Shown piece after piece: positions 1 to 9,761 of a stretch of DNA of 33,110 bases (within the stretch, counting starts at the first letter, position 1; each line of letters opens with the position of its first letter). The translations under genes and the position numbers were made by a program. Under the pieces are notes generated by a model. It was given only the letters and a program-made list of their open reading frames with translations. It was not told where the DNA came from and searched no databases. Origin of the DNA: Alectoria sarmentosa (taxonomy: Eukaryota; Ascomycota; Lecanoromycetes; Lecanorales; Parmeliaceae); NCBI GenBank assembly GCA_009733775.1, contig WOGZ01000349.1, forward strand, positions 1 to 33,110. The letters are read 5' to 3'.

Positions 1-197
1 AATGAAAATTACAGCTTATTAATCATGCTTCCGTATCATCGATGAAAGGTATCGTTTATAAAAAACGATTATAAATAATAACGTTTGTTCTTTGTGATTG
101 CCTATGGGCAGCTATTTTGCTTGAGACCGTTATATATTTGTTACGGTAGTGCTACGGTACGGCGACGGTACTAAGTCTTACGCTTGGGTCGCTAAGG

Positions 198-207
198 TAT
201 AAAAAGG
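198..207 (+). promoter_or_regulatory. TATA-box-like element upstream of abp1
   Basis: The sequence TATAAAAAGG lies about 170 bp upstream of the abp1 start codon and is the best core-promoter match in the 378-bp 5' flank. The rest of the flank (1-197) is moderately AT-rich and holds nothing I recognise, apart from short repeated ACGGTA-type words around 143-170. Function is inferred from sequence and position only. Confidence 0.4.
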
Positions 208-378
208 CTACGTACGGGTATCTATCAATAGCCTACTTTAATTGCACAGTCCACTTGTTTCCACAACTCACTGTCGAGTCCAGCGCTTATGTTTGGTCTT
301 ACAATGATGGTTTGACACCTTATGACATTCTTTTCCTTGGTAGGTTCCTTATGCCAGGTACACACCTAGACTATGATC

Positions 379-3026
379 ATGGCAACCTTGAACCTATCCA
401 CCAACGGTCCATCCATAACAAAAAGTTATCAGTCCATCGTCAATGCCCCTCCCCCGTCTGCCAACGCCTCCAAGTCTCCAACCTATTGCCAGTGGGCCGT
501 TTACTCTGTCTCTACTCCTCTAGCCAATGCCTTTCAGCACGACGCTGGCGGGAAGGAGAGCGTCTTGAAAGTACAGAGTATTGGCGGTGGGTCATGTCTG
601 CGAAGACTGTGGCCGCATAAACTAATGCAGTAGCAGAGGGTGAGATGGTTGACTTGATAGATGAATTCTCCGACGGCAGAGTTCAATTTGCCTACGCTAA
701 AGTCAAAGACCCCAATACAACGCTGCCGAAATCTGTGCTCATTGGTTGGTGTGGTGAAGGTGTGCCTGAGCGGACGAAGGGCTATTTTACCAGCCATTTG
801 ACCGCTGTATCGAAAGTGCTCCATGTGGGTAACGGTCACAGCGGGCGAGGCGGCACGAGCTAATATCAGACAGGGTTACCACGTCCAAGTGACTGCTCGC
901 TCAGATCGCGACTTAACGTCGGAATCTATTATTCACAAGGTTTCTGACGCATCAGGCTCAAAATTCTCTGGTGGTGGAGTCGTCCCAAGCAGCGGTGGCC
1001 CTCCCCCTCCTATATCTTCGAAACCGGCTTTTACACCTACACGCAGCAGTAGTGGGGTCGGTGGCGTCTTCAACCCTCTAGCCGGATCGCGGATACGTTC
1101 TAGTGCGCCGAAAGATACAAAAGTTGATGAAGATGGTTGGGGTCAAGACGCGCCACCAGTTACTCGGACGCAGCTCGAGAAAGTGCAGTCTTCATACCAG
1201 CCGACCAAAGTGAATTTGCGCGATTGGAGTTCGCAGAAGCCAGAACCTTCTCGCTTCAATGGCACTGGCAACAACGACAATACGCCCACAGACAGTAACG
1301 TGGTCAGGGGCGGCTACCAGCCGGTTGGAAAGGTAGACATTGCTGCCTTGCGAAGACAAGCCCATGAGAAAGGCAATCCTCATGATGAAAGACCACACGT
1401 AGTCAAAGGGTCCTACGAGCCGGTAGGAAAAGTCGACATTACCGCAATCAGAGCACGAGCCCAAAAACCTGCAGAGGGCACCATCTCGCCTCCCAGCAGC
1501 ATGTCACCTGCGGTCACAGGATTCTCCGTTCGGAGTAGTGGACAGAGCCAAGAACAAAAGCCTCTTGTAGATCGATCAGCGCCATTCTCAAATTCAGAGC
1601 GTCTCACGTCTCTCCCCAAACCCAAGGTTGCCAATCGCTTTGGGTCAGGTACTAGTTCGTTCACAGGTGCCAAGGCTCCGACACCTGGCGGCTTCGGCTT
1701 AGAATCCAAAGCTACCCCTACTGCCCCGCCCATTGGTGCTGGTAGGACCTTCGCTGACCAAGGGGGAAAGACGCCAGCCCAAGTATGGGCCGAAAAGAAG
1801 GCACGCGAGCGTGGCTTGAGCGCCACAAGTGACAATCCTTCGTCCGGCATTGGAGGGTCTCCATCACATATAGCGAATCAGGACTCTGGCGAGTGGAAGA
1901 GTGGATACGGAGGAAAGAGCTGGGCTCCTGTGCAGACTACTCGAACTGGACAATCTTCGGGTAGCTTGGGCCAGCAACGGACAGGACAAGAAGACAATAG
2001 TCAGGAAGAAACCCCAAGCTCTCCAGCCGGCGGCGTTGGAGCCATCCGAGATCGCTTTAAAGGTGCGCCTCCAATGGGAGCTTCAAATGTAGGCTCTGGA
2101 GTCTCAGGTCCCAGTCCACCACCCCTCGATACCTCCAGTAAGCCCAACGCAGGCCGTGGAGTTGAGATTCAAGGACTCCCAACCCGACCCTCTCATCAAG
2201 ACGAGGAAGAAGTAGCACCACACATGCCCCCACCGCCTGCGCAGCCTCCAAGAAGTCCCACGCCACCCACGCCACCTGGCATGGATTCAGGATCTCCTAT
2301 CCGAGTTGCCATGCCTATCAGCCGCGGTCATAATGAGCAGGAGGTCGAAGACGCACGAGACGAGCAATTCTCACCTCCACCATCAATGCCTGCACGCTCC
2401 CTTGCCCAGGTCGTTCCGCAAGAAGAAGACCTCACTGAAGAGCCAGCTGGAAATGACCCTGCTCGCGGTGCGGGCGAAGCTGCTGCTGCGGCGTCCTTCG
2501 GCGGAGGAGCATTTGAGACTGCAAACCCAGGGGTTCACGAAAGCAAAAAGCGTGCGCTGGTGCAGTACGACTACGACAAGGCCGAGGACAATGAAATGGA
2601 ATTGAAAGAAGGCGAGTATGTCACAAACATTGAAATGGTTGATGACGATTGGTGGATGGGCCAGAATCCACGCGGTGAGACTGGGCTTTTCCCCAGCAAT
2701 TACGTAGAGCTCGCGGAGGGCGAAGAGGACGGCGGTGGACAAACAGACCATCAGGTTGACCCTGAGCAACACACTGCTGGTGGTACTGAGGCAAGTCAGG
2801 GGGCTACTGCTACGGCGCTGTATGAATACGAAGCTGCTGAGGGAAATGAGCTAAGCTTTCCCGAGAATGCGAATATTACAGGCGTAGTAAGTTGTGGGCC
2901 ACCGAAGAGAACTCTTCGAATGCTAATGATGGTTGCCAGGAATTTCCAGATGAAGACTGGTGGTCTGGCGAGTACGGAGGTCAGCAGGGTCTTTTTCCCG
3001 CCAACTATGTGCGGCTAGACGAATGA
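379..3026 (+). CDS. abp1: Abp1/drebrin-like actin-binding protein (ADF-H plus two SH3), 4 exons
   Basis: Exons are 379-586, 637-824, 874-2886 and 2940-3026 (831 aa). Introns are 50, 49 and 53 bp with GTGGGT, GTGGGT and GTAAGT donors, CAG acceptors and CTAAT branch sites; this splicing restores continuous ADF-H and SH3 folds. The family binds F-actin, stimulates Arp2/3 and links cortical actin patches to endocytosis. The ADF-H domain covers about residues 1-166. A low-complexity middle follows with three YxPxxKV(D/N) motifs near residues 240, 280 and 313, a PAQVWAEKKARERG segment near 434 and a proline-rich stretch near 584-601. SH3-1 is about 691-745 (ALVQYDYDKAEDNE, DDWW, LFPSNYVEL). SH3-2 is about 778-831 (ALYEYEAAEGNE, DEDWW, LFPANYVRL) and is split by intron 3. 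An in-frame ATG at 373 adds two residues; 379 is preferred because MATLNLSTNG is the usual N-terminus of filamentous-fungal homologues, as far as I recall. Reading through intron 3 would destroy SH3-2. Confidence 0.95.
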
Positions 3027-3424
3027 TTCCAAGAAGCAAAACGTCCAGCAGAGTCACTGACTGCGTGGCGATTGCTTATGCTTGTATACATTTCATGGAG
3101 GGTCGCAAAATGTAGCGCTAGTCTGAAAGGAGCGACAGAAGAAAACACCATTTATAGAAGCATGCACAGTTGTACCAAACAACCATCATGGGGAAAGCTA
3201 TTGAGCGGAAGGTGAAAAGACGTATTTGAGGGTCTCCGCCGTTTCCCAGAAGTATTCTGCAGCAATTTGTACTCATGTTTGAAGAGACTTATTCTCAGCC
3301 TATGTGGACATTATTCTTCAAGGCTGCTGATACCCATAAGTAACCTTTTGATACATGTACGTAGTCGTTTTATACATATACGTAGCCCTTTATTTCGCAT
3401 ATCTCTGCTGACGCATCAAGCATC
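3027..3424. other. 3' flank of abp1
   Basis: No gene is seen here. The stretch holds the presumed abp1 3' UTR. Near its end there is a 21-bp imperfect tandem pair at 3351-3370 and 3372-3391 (ATACATGTACGTAGTCGTTT versus ATACATATACGTAGCCCTTT), which leads into the degenerate repeat block that follows. Confidence 0.5.
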
Positions 3425-3830
3425 AATGTGAAACTCAATAAAAATTTGAAACATTAACGTTTTGACGTAAGGATTTGATGTACGTTATAGCCTTAATGCA
3501 AGAACTCAATGTCTTTGATGTAAAGATTTATTGTCTTGACGTAGGAAGTTGATCCGCTTAGTTATATGAAAAGCTCAATAAAAAATCTGGGACTTGATTT
3601 TTTGATTTAAAGACTTGTTGTTCTGACGTAAGAATTTGATATACGTTACGACGCTTTGATATAGGGATTTAATGCAGAAGAAACTTACTCTGATGTAAGA
3701 ATTTAATGTACGTTATAACGCCTTAATGTAAAGACTTGCTTTTCTTTGTGATATGAAAAGTTTAATAAAAATTTGAGATTTGATATTTTAATATAAGAAT
3801 TTAAATCTTCTTTATTATAAATAATATAAA
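3425..3830 (+). repeat. degenerate long-period tandem repeat with repeated AATAAA words
   Basis: A unit beginning near the word CTCAATAAAAA recurs at 3434, 3574 and, decayed to TTTAATAAAAA, at 3761, giving spacings of about 140 and 187 bp. Inside the units the phrase ATTTGATGTACGTTATAGCC and its variants recur near 3473, 3634 and 3701, and GACGTAAG/GATGTAAG words are frequent. Later units are more AT-rich than the first, so decay increases towards the AT-rich block. Each unit carries an AATAAA-type word, which might serve as polyadenylation signals for abp1, but that is inference. Confidence 0.7.
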
Positions 3831-3859
3831 TAAAAATAAAGATTTAATACGCTAATGTA

Positions 3860-4100
3860 GAAATTTGAAGCTTATTAAATATTTTAATATAAAAATTTAA
3901 AGTTCATTAAATGCTTTAATATAAGAATTCAAAGTTTATTAAATATTTTATGCGAAGAAATTAAATGTTTTATATAAAGAAACTAAATGCTTTATGTGAA
4001 AGAATGTTTTAAATAAAGAAATTAAAAATTTTGTGAATATTTTTTACGAAGAAATTAAATACTTTATGCGAAGAAATTAAATACTTTATATAAAAGAGCT
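3860..4100 (+). repeat. short-period AT-rich tandem repeats
   Basis: Imperfect copies of about 22-33 bp are seen, such as GAAGAAATTAAATACTTTAT at about 4050-4090 and AAATGCTTTAATATAAGAAT with variants at about 3870-3940. They look like a degenerated minisatellite continuing from the repeat block immediately to the left. Confidence 0.6.
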
Positions 4101-5101
4101 TTATAATTGTATTTAAAATAAATGCGATATTTTAATTTATAAAAATTAACTTTATTTTTATAAATTTTAATCTTAAATTATTTAATTTAATAATTTCATT
4201 AACGTCGAAAAATATATTCGCTTTATTAATTTATTTTTACTTAATTATAAAAAATTACGTATATATATTAAAAGATTATATATAAATATTAGCAACTTTT
4301 ATTATTAAGTTAAAAAAAGATAATATTAAAATTGTATTAAATTTATATATTAATTTAAACGATCGTTTTTATAATATAAAATACAATTAAATAAAATTTT
4401 AAATCGAAAGTAATTATTATAATCAAAAAATTTAATTATAAACATATTTATTTAAAGACTTACGTAAAGTAAATATTTATAATAATTTTTTTTTACTTGA
4501 AATGTTTAAAAAAATAAGTAAATTGTTAATAATTTTAATTTATTATTATCTCTTTTTTCGAAACAATTAAGAAACAAAATTCGATATTTATAAAAAACAA
4601 TATTAAGATTTATATAAAACATATTTAATTTATTCGATATTAAATTAATATTAAGAAATTTATTATATAATAACCTTCGTCTTTATCGAATTTAAATTTT
4701 ATTAAAAAGATTTAAACGATAAATGAAGAATAAAATCATTGAAATGAAATTATTTTTTATTAAAATTGAGAATTTGAAACAAGCGATATAAGATTTATGA
4801 AATAAAATGAATTTATATGATTATATTTGGTATATTGAGCGAATGTCGAAGAAATTGACAGAGGTTTTCAGGTAGAAAGGCATGTAAACGAAGTATTGAA
4901 TAGTTAATTGAGTGTATATTAATCTAGTACGCCGCCAATGCATAAAGAAATAACATGGTTCTCTATGAAATAATGTGGTATTCTCCGCTTAACCTGTAGG
5001 GCTACCACTGTAGGATTTGAAAAAATGAAGTTCGGACGGTCCTCTATGCATGACTTATACTCCATACTCTTACTTCAAAGGTCCCAAAGCAGCACGTATG
5101 A
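4101..5101. other. AT-rich intergenic DNA and 3' flank of the glycosyltransferase-like gene
   Basis: About 4,101-4,800 is very AT-rich with the same CpG-sparing look as the large isochore on the right; I could not assign it to an element family. Composition returns to normal from about 4,850. From there to 5,101 lies the probable 3' UTR of the minus-strand gene that ends at 5,102. No open frame or RNA gene was recognised. Confidence 0.5.
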
Positions 5102-6789
5102 TTACCAATGCGCACTTTCTTCTCCGATCTTTTGCTTTACCCATGGTCCCTTCCCATCTCGAAAGATTTCCTCCTGGTCCTTTGCCGGGCAGAGATCTTT
5201 CCAGTCCATCCAGCCGCCTTGTTCTGCATTGTCTGTCCATGCACCGAGAGTCTTTTCACCGTCCATGGTGCTGAACCATTTCCTTCCGTCGGATTTGCTA
5301 ACAGCCATGGGCCTGTAAGGCTCCCTCATACGCGCATTCAGTAGTGCACGAGCATATGGCTGAAACCACATCCGATCCCAGACGGTCTCCCTCAGAGCCT
5401 TCAATCCGTCCCGATGGGCGTTGTGGTGGATAACCGCAGGAACAATACCAGTCCAGAGGTTGGTGTACAATGGTACCTCTTTCCAACTCATTGATTGCGT
5501 AGGTAGATGCCAGTCATCGGCTTTGTCGTTACGGATAGAATTAAACGGGGCGGGTTCATTTGCGACGTCGGCCTGGATGGAAGTCGCGCGTGGGTCGGTA
5601 ATGTTGTATTCACTGAAGGCCTTATCGAGTGTCTTGCTGTCGCTGAAGACTAACCACTGGGAATCGTATTCGGCGAACACAGTCGGTATTGAGAGAGCAC
5701 TCTCGTAGTCAAGTCCCACGCCAAATTCGTAGTTCGTTCCGGTGGCTGGCTCAAAAGATTTCCGCGTGGTCTTCTCTTCTCGTTTCCAAGGTGGAAGCTT
5801 GCTGAGCCGTGCGGCTTCCCGTACATATTCCTGCTCGCCCCAGATTGTGGAGAGAACGTTCTGGTCGTTTCCCTCTTGGTTGGGGTTTGCTTCGGCTCTT
5901 TTCAGAGCCCGTTCAAACAGGGTTCGTAGCTCATTGACTGGTCCTATCATGAAGCCAGCATTTAACCAACGTTGTCGGAACTTGAGGTACGGGTTCTTTT
6001 TATCCCCAACATCTATATCCGTTTGTGGTCCATAGATGTATCGCGGTAGAGGTGACTCCGGAACAGCGTAGCAACTGAGATCGTCGTCCTTGCCCGGCCA
6101 GCATCTCTTCTGTGAGGAAAATATTATGGTCTGGGTCGTAGCTGATGTATCCATCAATTCGTTGCCTATTCGACCGCGGACGCGCTCATGGGCCCTGCCG
6201 TTGATCTCGTGATATCGGTCGATCATGATTTGCGGTGATAGTTGAAACCAAAGATCAAAGCCGTCGACCAACAACACCATATCCTCATCCTGATTCGAGT
6301 CTAGGGCCCTAAGGTAGTCCAATGCACCACTAATCTTTGCCATCTTATCGCCAGTTTTGTCCCAATTGTAAAGAGTGGGAGTTGGGTATCCGAGGATAGT
6401 GGCGCTGAGGATCGTTTTGCACAGGTTCACGTCACTTTTGTCTGCGGGTATAAGGATATGGAAGAAGCCAGAGTTCTCCGACGCTGCGATTTCATCTGAG
6501 CTGGCTGTTTTGAGATAGGCGTTTTTGATGGAGTCTGAGTGAAACTTGGTATTGGATCATATCAGCTGCTGATCCAAGTGTCGAAACGAGCGAGAACCAG
6601 AATTAGCTCGAGACATACCACAAGGGACAATAAGATAACGATCGTGATGAGAAGCGAGAAGAGGGTAGCAACTCGAGCTCGTCCGATGATAGATGGCCTC
6701 TTGTCAGAGGTTTCTCTGATACCCTCGTACCGATACTCGCCTCCAAAACGAGATCGGACGGGACTCAACCATGATCGATTGAATATCAT
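5102..6789 (-). CDS. type II membrane glycosyltransferase-like protein (GT_LH-like), 2 exons
   Basis: Exon 1 is 6789-6619 and exon 2 is 6544-5102, giving 537 aa. The 74-bp intron has a canonical GTATGT donor; the only nearby acceptor that keeps frame is CCAAG, because a CTCAG 10 bp further on is out of phase. The protein has a basic cytosolic tail, one membrane anchor (about residues 38-58: ATLFSLLITIVILLSLV) and a long lumenal region, the layout of Golgi/ER type II glycosyltransferases. The motif LLVDGFDLWF puts two aspartates at about 151 and 154, matching the D-x-x-D metal/nucleotide-sugar site of the glycosyltransferase domain seen in lysyl hydroxylase/GT25-like proteins. Conserved-looking blocks follow: KRCWPG near a cluster of acidic residues, LNAGFMIGP, NDQNVLSTIW, and HHNAHRDG near the C-terminus. 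Substrate and acceptor cannot be told from sequence. The open frame upstream of 6430 (a GTG codon) is needed to join the anchor. Confidence 0.75.
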
Positions 6790-7540
6790 GATGTTTTCGA
6801 TGGTGAAGGCGCTTGGGAATGTGGAGACGTTTTCGTGAAAGTGTCTTTGTTGGCGGAGGGAAACAAAGGGTCATTTGAAGTAAGGAGCCTTGCTTGTGTT
6901 GATAATAACAGGGGATAAGGGGAGCGCAAGCATAGTCTGGGAAGGTTAGATGAAATGCAGAAGATCGTTTATTGACCTATGGCGGGTGTACCAAAGGGGA
7001 GCGTGGAGTAGGCGCATCCAATGACACATGTTGGATATCTTGGCAAGCAAGAAGGAAGTGCAAACCCCGTCCACGGCCCAAATTATATGCGTCTTGGGCG
7101 CCTTGCCTGCCGCGAAAGACGTGGAAGCTTGAAGATAAGACGGCAACCAAAAACTCGGTTCGAGATAGATCCCCCTTGGATTGCACGTCCCACAAGGAAA
7201 ACGGAAAGCCTTACTACTGCGGGGAGTGCATACCTACATGCATGCAGCGCAGCAGCCCCAAGATGATGTGATCCAATATTTCCCCTCGAGATGGTGCAAA
7301 TTCGGTGACTAAGACTCCATGTCGCCCGATGATGCCCGAGACCCAATTGTTATTGACATGCGAGTCTCCTTTCTCATATCCTTTTCAAAACTCAACTAAA
7401 TCTTCAGACTTTGTATCTGCACTCTTACCTGTAAACAGTATGTGCCTGGAGCCCTTTAAACATTGCATACTGAAGCCTCGGTCCTTGCATAAGCGGTCGC
7501 GACTGAGCTAGGTATATTCCAATGGGGAAACTCGGAATCC

Positions 7541-7561
7541 CACATGCACATGCACATGCAC
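7541..7561. repeat. CACATG microsatellite
   Basis: Three and a half perfect copies of the hexamer CACATG occur in tandem, in the gene-free interval between the glycosyltransferase-like gene and SPC2. Confidence 0.85.
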
Positions 7562-7740
7562 GTAAGCAACAAGCTTGGGAGCCAATGATAACACCAACAA
7601 TAGTTATCTGCAAGCCAAGTAGAAGGTCGAGAATCAAGGATGATCATGTAACAATGCCAGCTACCTACTTTATACTTTGATGTTCTTGTTGAGCACTGTA
7701 GTCCAGTAATTCGAGAGATCTGAGAAAAGATTTGTGGCCG

Positions 7741-7797
7741 CCCGCCGAACTTTAGGGTCGTGGTCCTTGGGGCACAGCCCCCCTGATGCCCGGCGGC
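7741..7797. other. GC-rich imperfect hairpin
   Basis: An inner stem GGGGC/GCCCC (7769-7773 with 7777-7781, loop ACA) is enclosed by CCGCCG at 7742-7747 and CGGCGG at 7791-7796. It is a compact GC-rich patch in an otherwise average intergenic region. It does not fold as a tRNA and matches no RNA family I know; it may be a remnant of a dispersed repeat. Confidence 0.35.
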
Positions 7798-8754
7798 AGT
7801 TTAAGCTTACATCGCTGCTAAAATATGACGAGTAGGTAGGTAGTGAGTACTGATACCTTAGAGGCTGTGACCATATTACGACAATTTGATTATCAAAACT
7901 TACCGCTGAAAGGAAAGTAGATTTTGAGCGGAAGTGCTCGTGGGCTTGCCGGTCGGAAATTGACTCCGTTCGCACACGCTATTGTCAAGCAACACCGAAC
8001 GAATACCAAATGGCCGCTTTGGCCTACGGAGGACCAAGATCACCGCCGGTACTGTCATCGAGTACGCCTGTGTGACCAAAACGGGAATCGACTTGGTAAT
8101 CCCAAGGGTCTCTATTAGGCGCCGCATTCTTCAGAAGGTTCAATCGCACCGCCCCTTTGCTTCATCTTGGTCACAAGATATGAATCAAATGTGTCGCAGA
8201 AGATTGAACTGCAAAAGAAAAGAGCGAAATTGGACGCTTTCTTTAAGTTTTTCCTGCCGGAGAAGCTTGGATGCTTGAGAAGAAAGACAGGCCATATTCA
8301 TATTGTGAAGTTGTAAATGTACAGCGGTGCAACTTGCAAAGAGGTTAAGAGCAATGCACCCAAAACCAATTTCGTGCCGAGCAAAGTGGAAACCTCCGAC
8401 GGTTGTCAGATGATGTGAGGTGTAAGCTTGCGTCCACGGGTTTGAAAGGGCTTTAGTAAAGATACGTTGAAAGCGTAGCCGGTCATGGCTCTTAGATCAA
8501 TCGAGACGAATGTTTCGTAGGAGAGAATGGGAGGGCCAGTAAAATTGCGAAACTAGATTGCACTGGTATTTCGAAATTCTGGACGAAGAAAAGGATGTTC
8601 AGGGGGCACAACGAGAGCAACTGTTCATCGAGAAGAATACTTGCGCGTGTGCACGAAATTTTCTTCCACATAAGACGTAGTGTTTCTGCCCCCAAAGATG
8701 TGGACAGGATCTTGGTAATGGCCACAAGCAATGTAGTTCAGTGACCGCGCATGC

Positions 8755-9550
8755 CTATCCCTTTTTTCCTCTCCTAGACCTGGTAGTCGTTGGCGCAGCA
8801 TCATTTGAGACTAACCTGTTCAGGGTGTCATACTTATCCTGCTGCACTGATCCCTTGATTTCAGAATTCCCGGTTGCACTCGCCGCTACCTTTGCCTCGC
8901 CACCTTTGCTCTTGGGATCAACCTGGCCAATGAGCGGGATCTCCGATGCGAGCCATTGCTGGAAGGGTTTCGCAACAAAGAACCCATTGACGTCATACCA
9001 TCGAGTAAAGGGCGATGAGAGCTCGAGAAATTTTGTTTCGCCTTCCGGGTTCGAGCATTCAACCTTAACGTTGTAGATTGGAGTATGTTTCGCAACGCTC
9101 GAAGCAACTGACAGCTGCTCTGCACGTCAGTGATGTTATCAACTGCGCACATGGATGGTGCCTCATACCGACTGTCGCCCTACTGAGGGCTGATCAACTT
9201 CTCCGGCGAAGACTTTTCCTTTCTCTACGCCCCATATCCAGAACGTCAGAGCTCCGTTCAAGGTGAAGTAAACGAGGACGGCCCAGAACGTCCAGGATTT
9301 GGTCTTGTCCCATCCTAATTTGTAATCGATGTAGAAGGTAATCGCAGCAATGATGACAGCGAAGTACCCCAGCGCCAATCGCACATCGGTGAGGAAATGT
9401 GAACGCTTGAAGTTCAGGGACGTGAGATAGTTGGGGAGGGCATCGTCGGTGGTGTTCTTGAGATCTATTTAGGTCAGTATGGTGCGGAATTGACAAGTCT
9501 CAGGGATTCCTACCTGGTATAGAATACACAGCTATCTTCGTCGCCGCCAT
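8755..9550 (-). CDS. spc2: signal peptidase complex subunit 2 (SPC25 family), 3 exons
   Basis: Exons are 9550-9514, 9464-9169 and 9114-8755 (230 aa). Introns are 49 and 54 bp with GTAGGA and GTATGA donors, TAG/CAG acceptors and CTGAC branch sites. SPC2 is a non-catalytic ER-membrane subunit of signal peptidase that helps couple the complex to the translocon. The N-terminus MAATKIAVYSIPDLKNTTDD is followed by two membrane spans at about residues 42-58 (LALGYFAVIIAAITFYI) and 70-90, joined by a short YKLGWDKTKS loop, the hallmark hairpin of the family. A cytosolic C-terminal domain then has HTPIYNVKVECSNPEG and FTRWYDVNGFFV, ending in a basic RSRRGKKG tail. The second intron joins residues 111 and 112; without it the frame closes shortly after the hairpin. 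It is divergent from EMC3, with 211 bp between the two start codons. Confidence 0.93.
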
Positions 9551-9761
9551 GTTCTTCGGCGTATGGAACAATGCGGAACAAATTTGGTGGGTAGTGGAGT
9601 AAAGGAAGTGAAGATGTGAAGCTTTGGGTAACGTGGTTTCTTGGCGCTTTCACGGATTTAGGGTTCCGTTCCTGCATCTTGTTGTCCGAGAGATCATTGC
9701 TATGAGACAACGGCGTCTGCTTGACGAGTGTAGACCTTCGACGCGACGATATTTTGCCATC
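9551..9761. promoter_or_regulatory. shared divergent promoter region of SPC2 and EMC3
   Basis: Only 211 bp separate the two start codons, so both core promoters and 5' UTRs must overlap here or lie within the neighbouring genes. No clear TATA box is visible on either strand. Co-regulation of two ER biogenesis factors is a reasonable inference, not something the sequence proves. Confidence 0.6.

Larger units (their letters stand above)
6790..8754. other. 2-kb intergenic region with no recognisable gene
   Basis: Base composition is normal, yet I see no convincing coding frame. Open frames on both strands are short, overlap each other antisense, and show no familiar domain. The left part (6790 to about 7000) is the presumed promoter of the glycosyltransferase-like gene; the right end holds the 3' UTR of SPC2. 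A CACATG microsatellite and a GC-rich hairpin are listed separately. A short or non-coding transcript cannot be excluded. Confidence 0.5.

Noticed and set aside
823..3018. 731-codon open frame taken as the whole Abp1 protein
   Set aside because: It starts inside intron 2's flank, lacks most of the ADF-H domain and reads through intron 3; spliced exons give a proper N-terminus and second SH3.
5102..6430. Start of the glycosyltransferase-like protein at 6430
   Set aside because: The codon there is GTG, not ATG, and the frame continues upstream to a membrane-anchor exon.
7741..7797. tRNA or structured RNA gene
   Set aside because: No A-box/B-box pattern and no cloverleaf; only a local GC-rich hairpin.
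7900..8127. Overlapping short frames on both strands as a gene
   Set aside because: Both are short and mutually antisense, with no recognisable domain or splice structure.
9163..9384. Separate 73-residue membrane protein
   Set aside because: It is the second exon of SPC2 read past its donor site.
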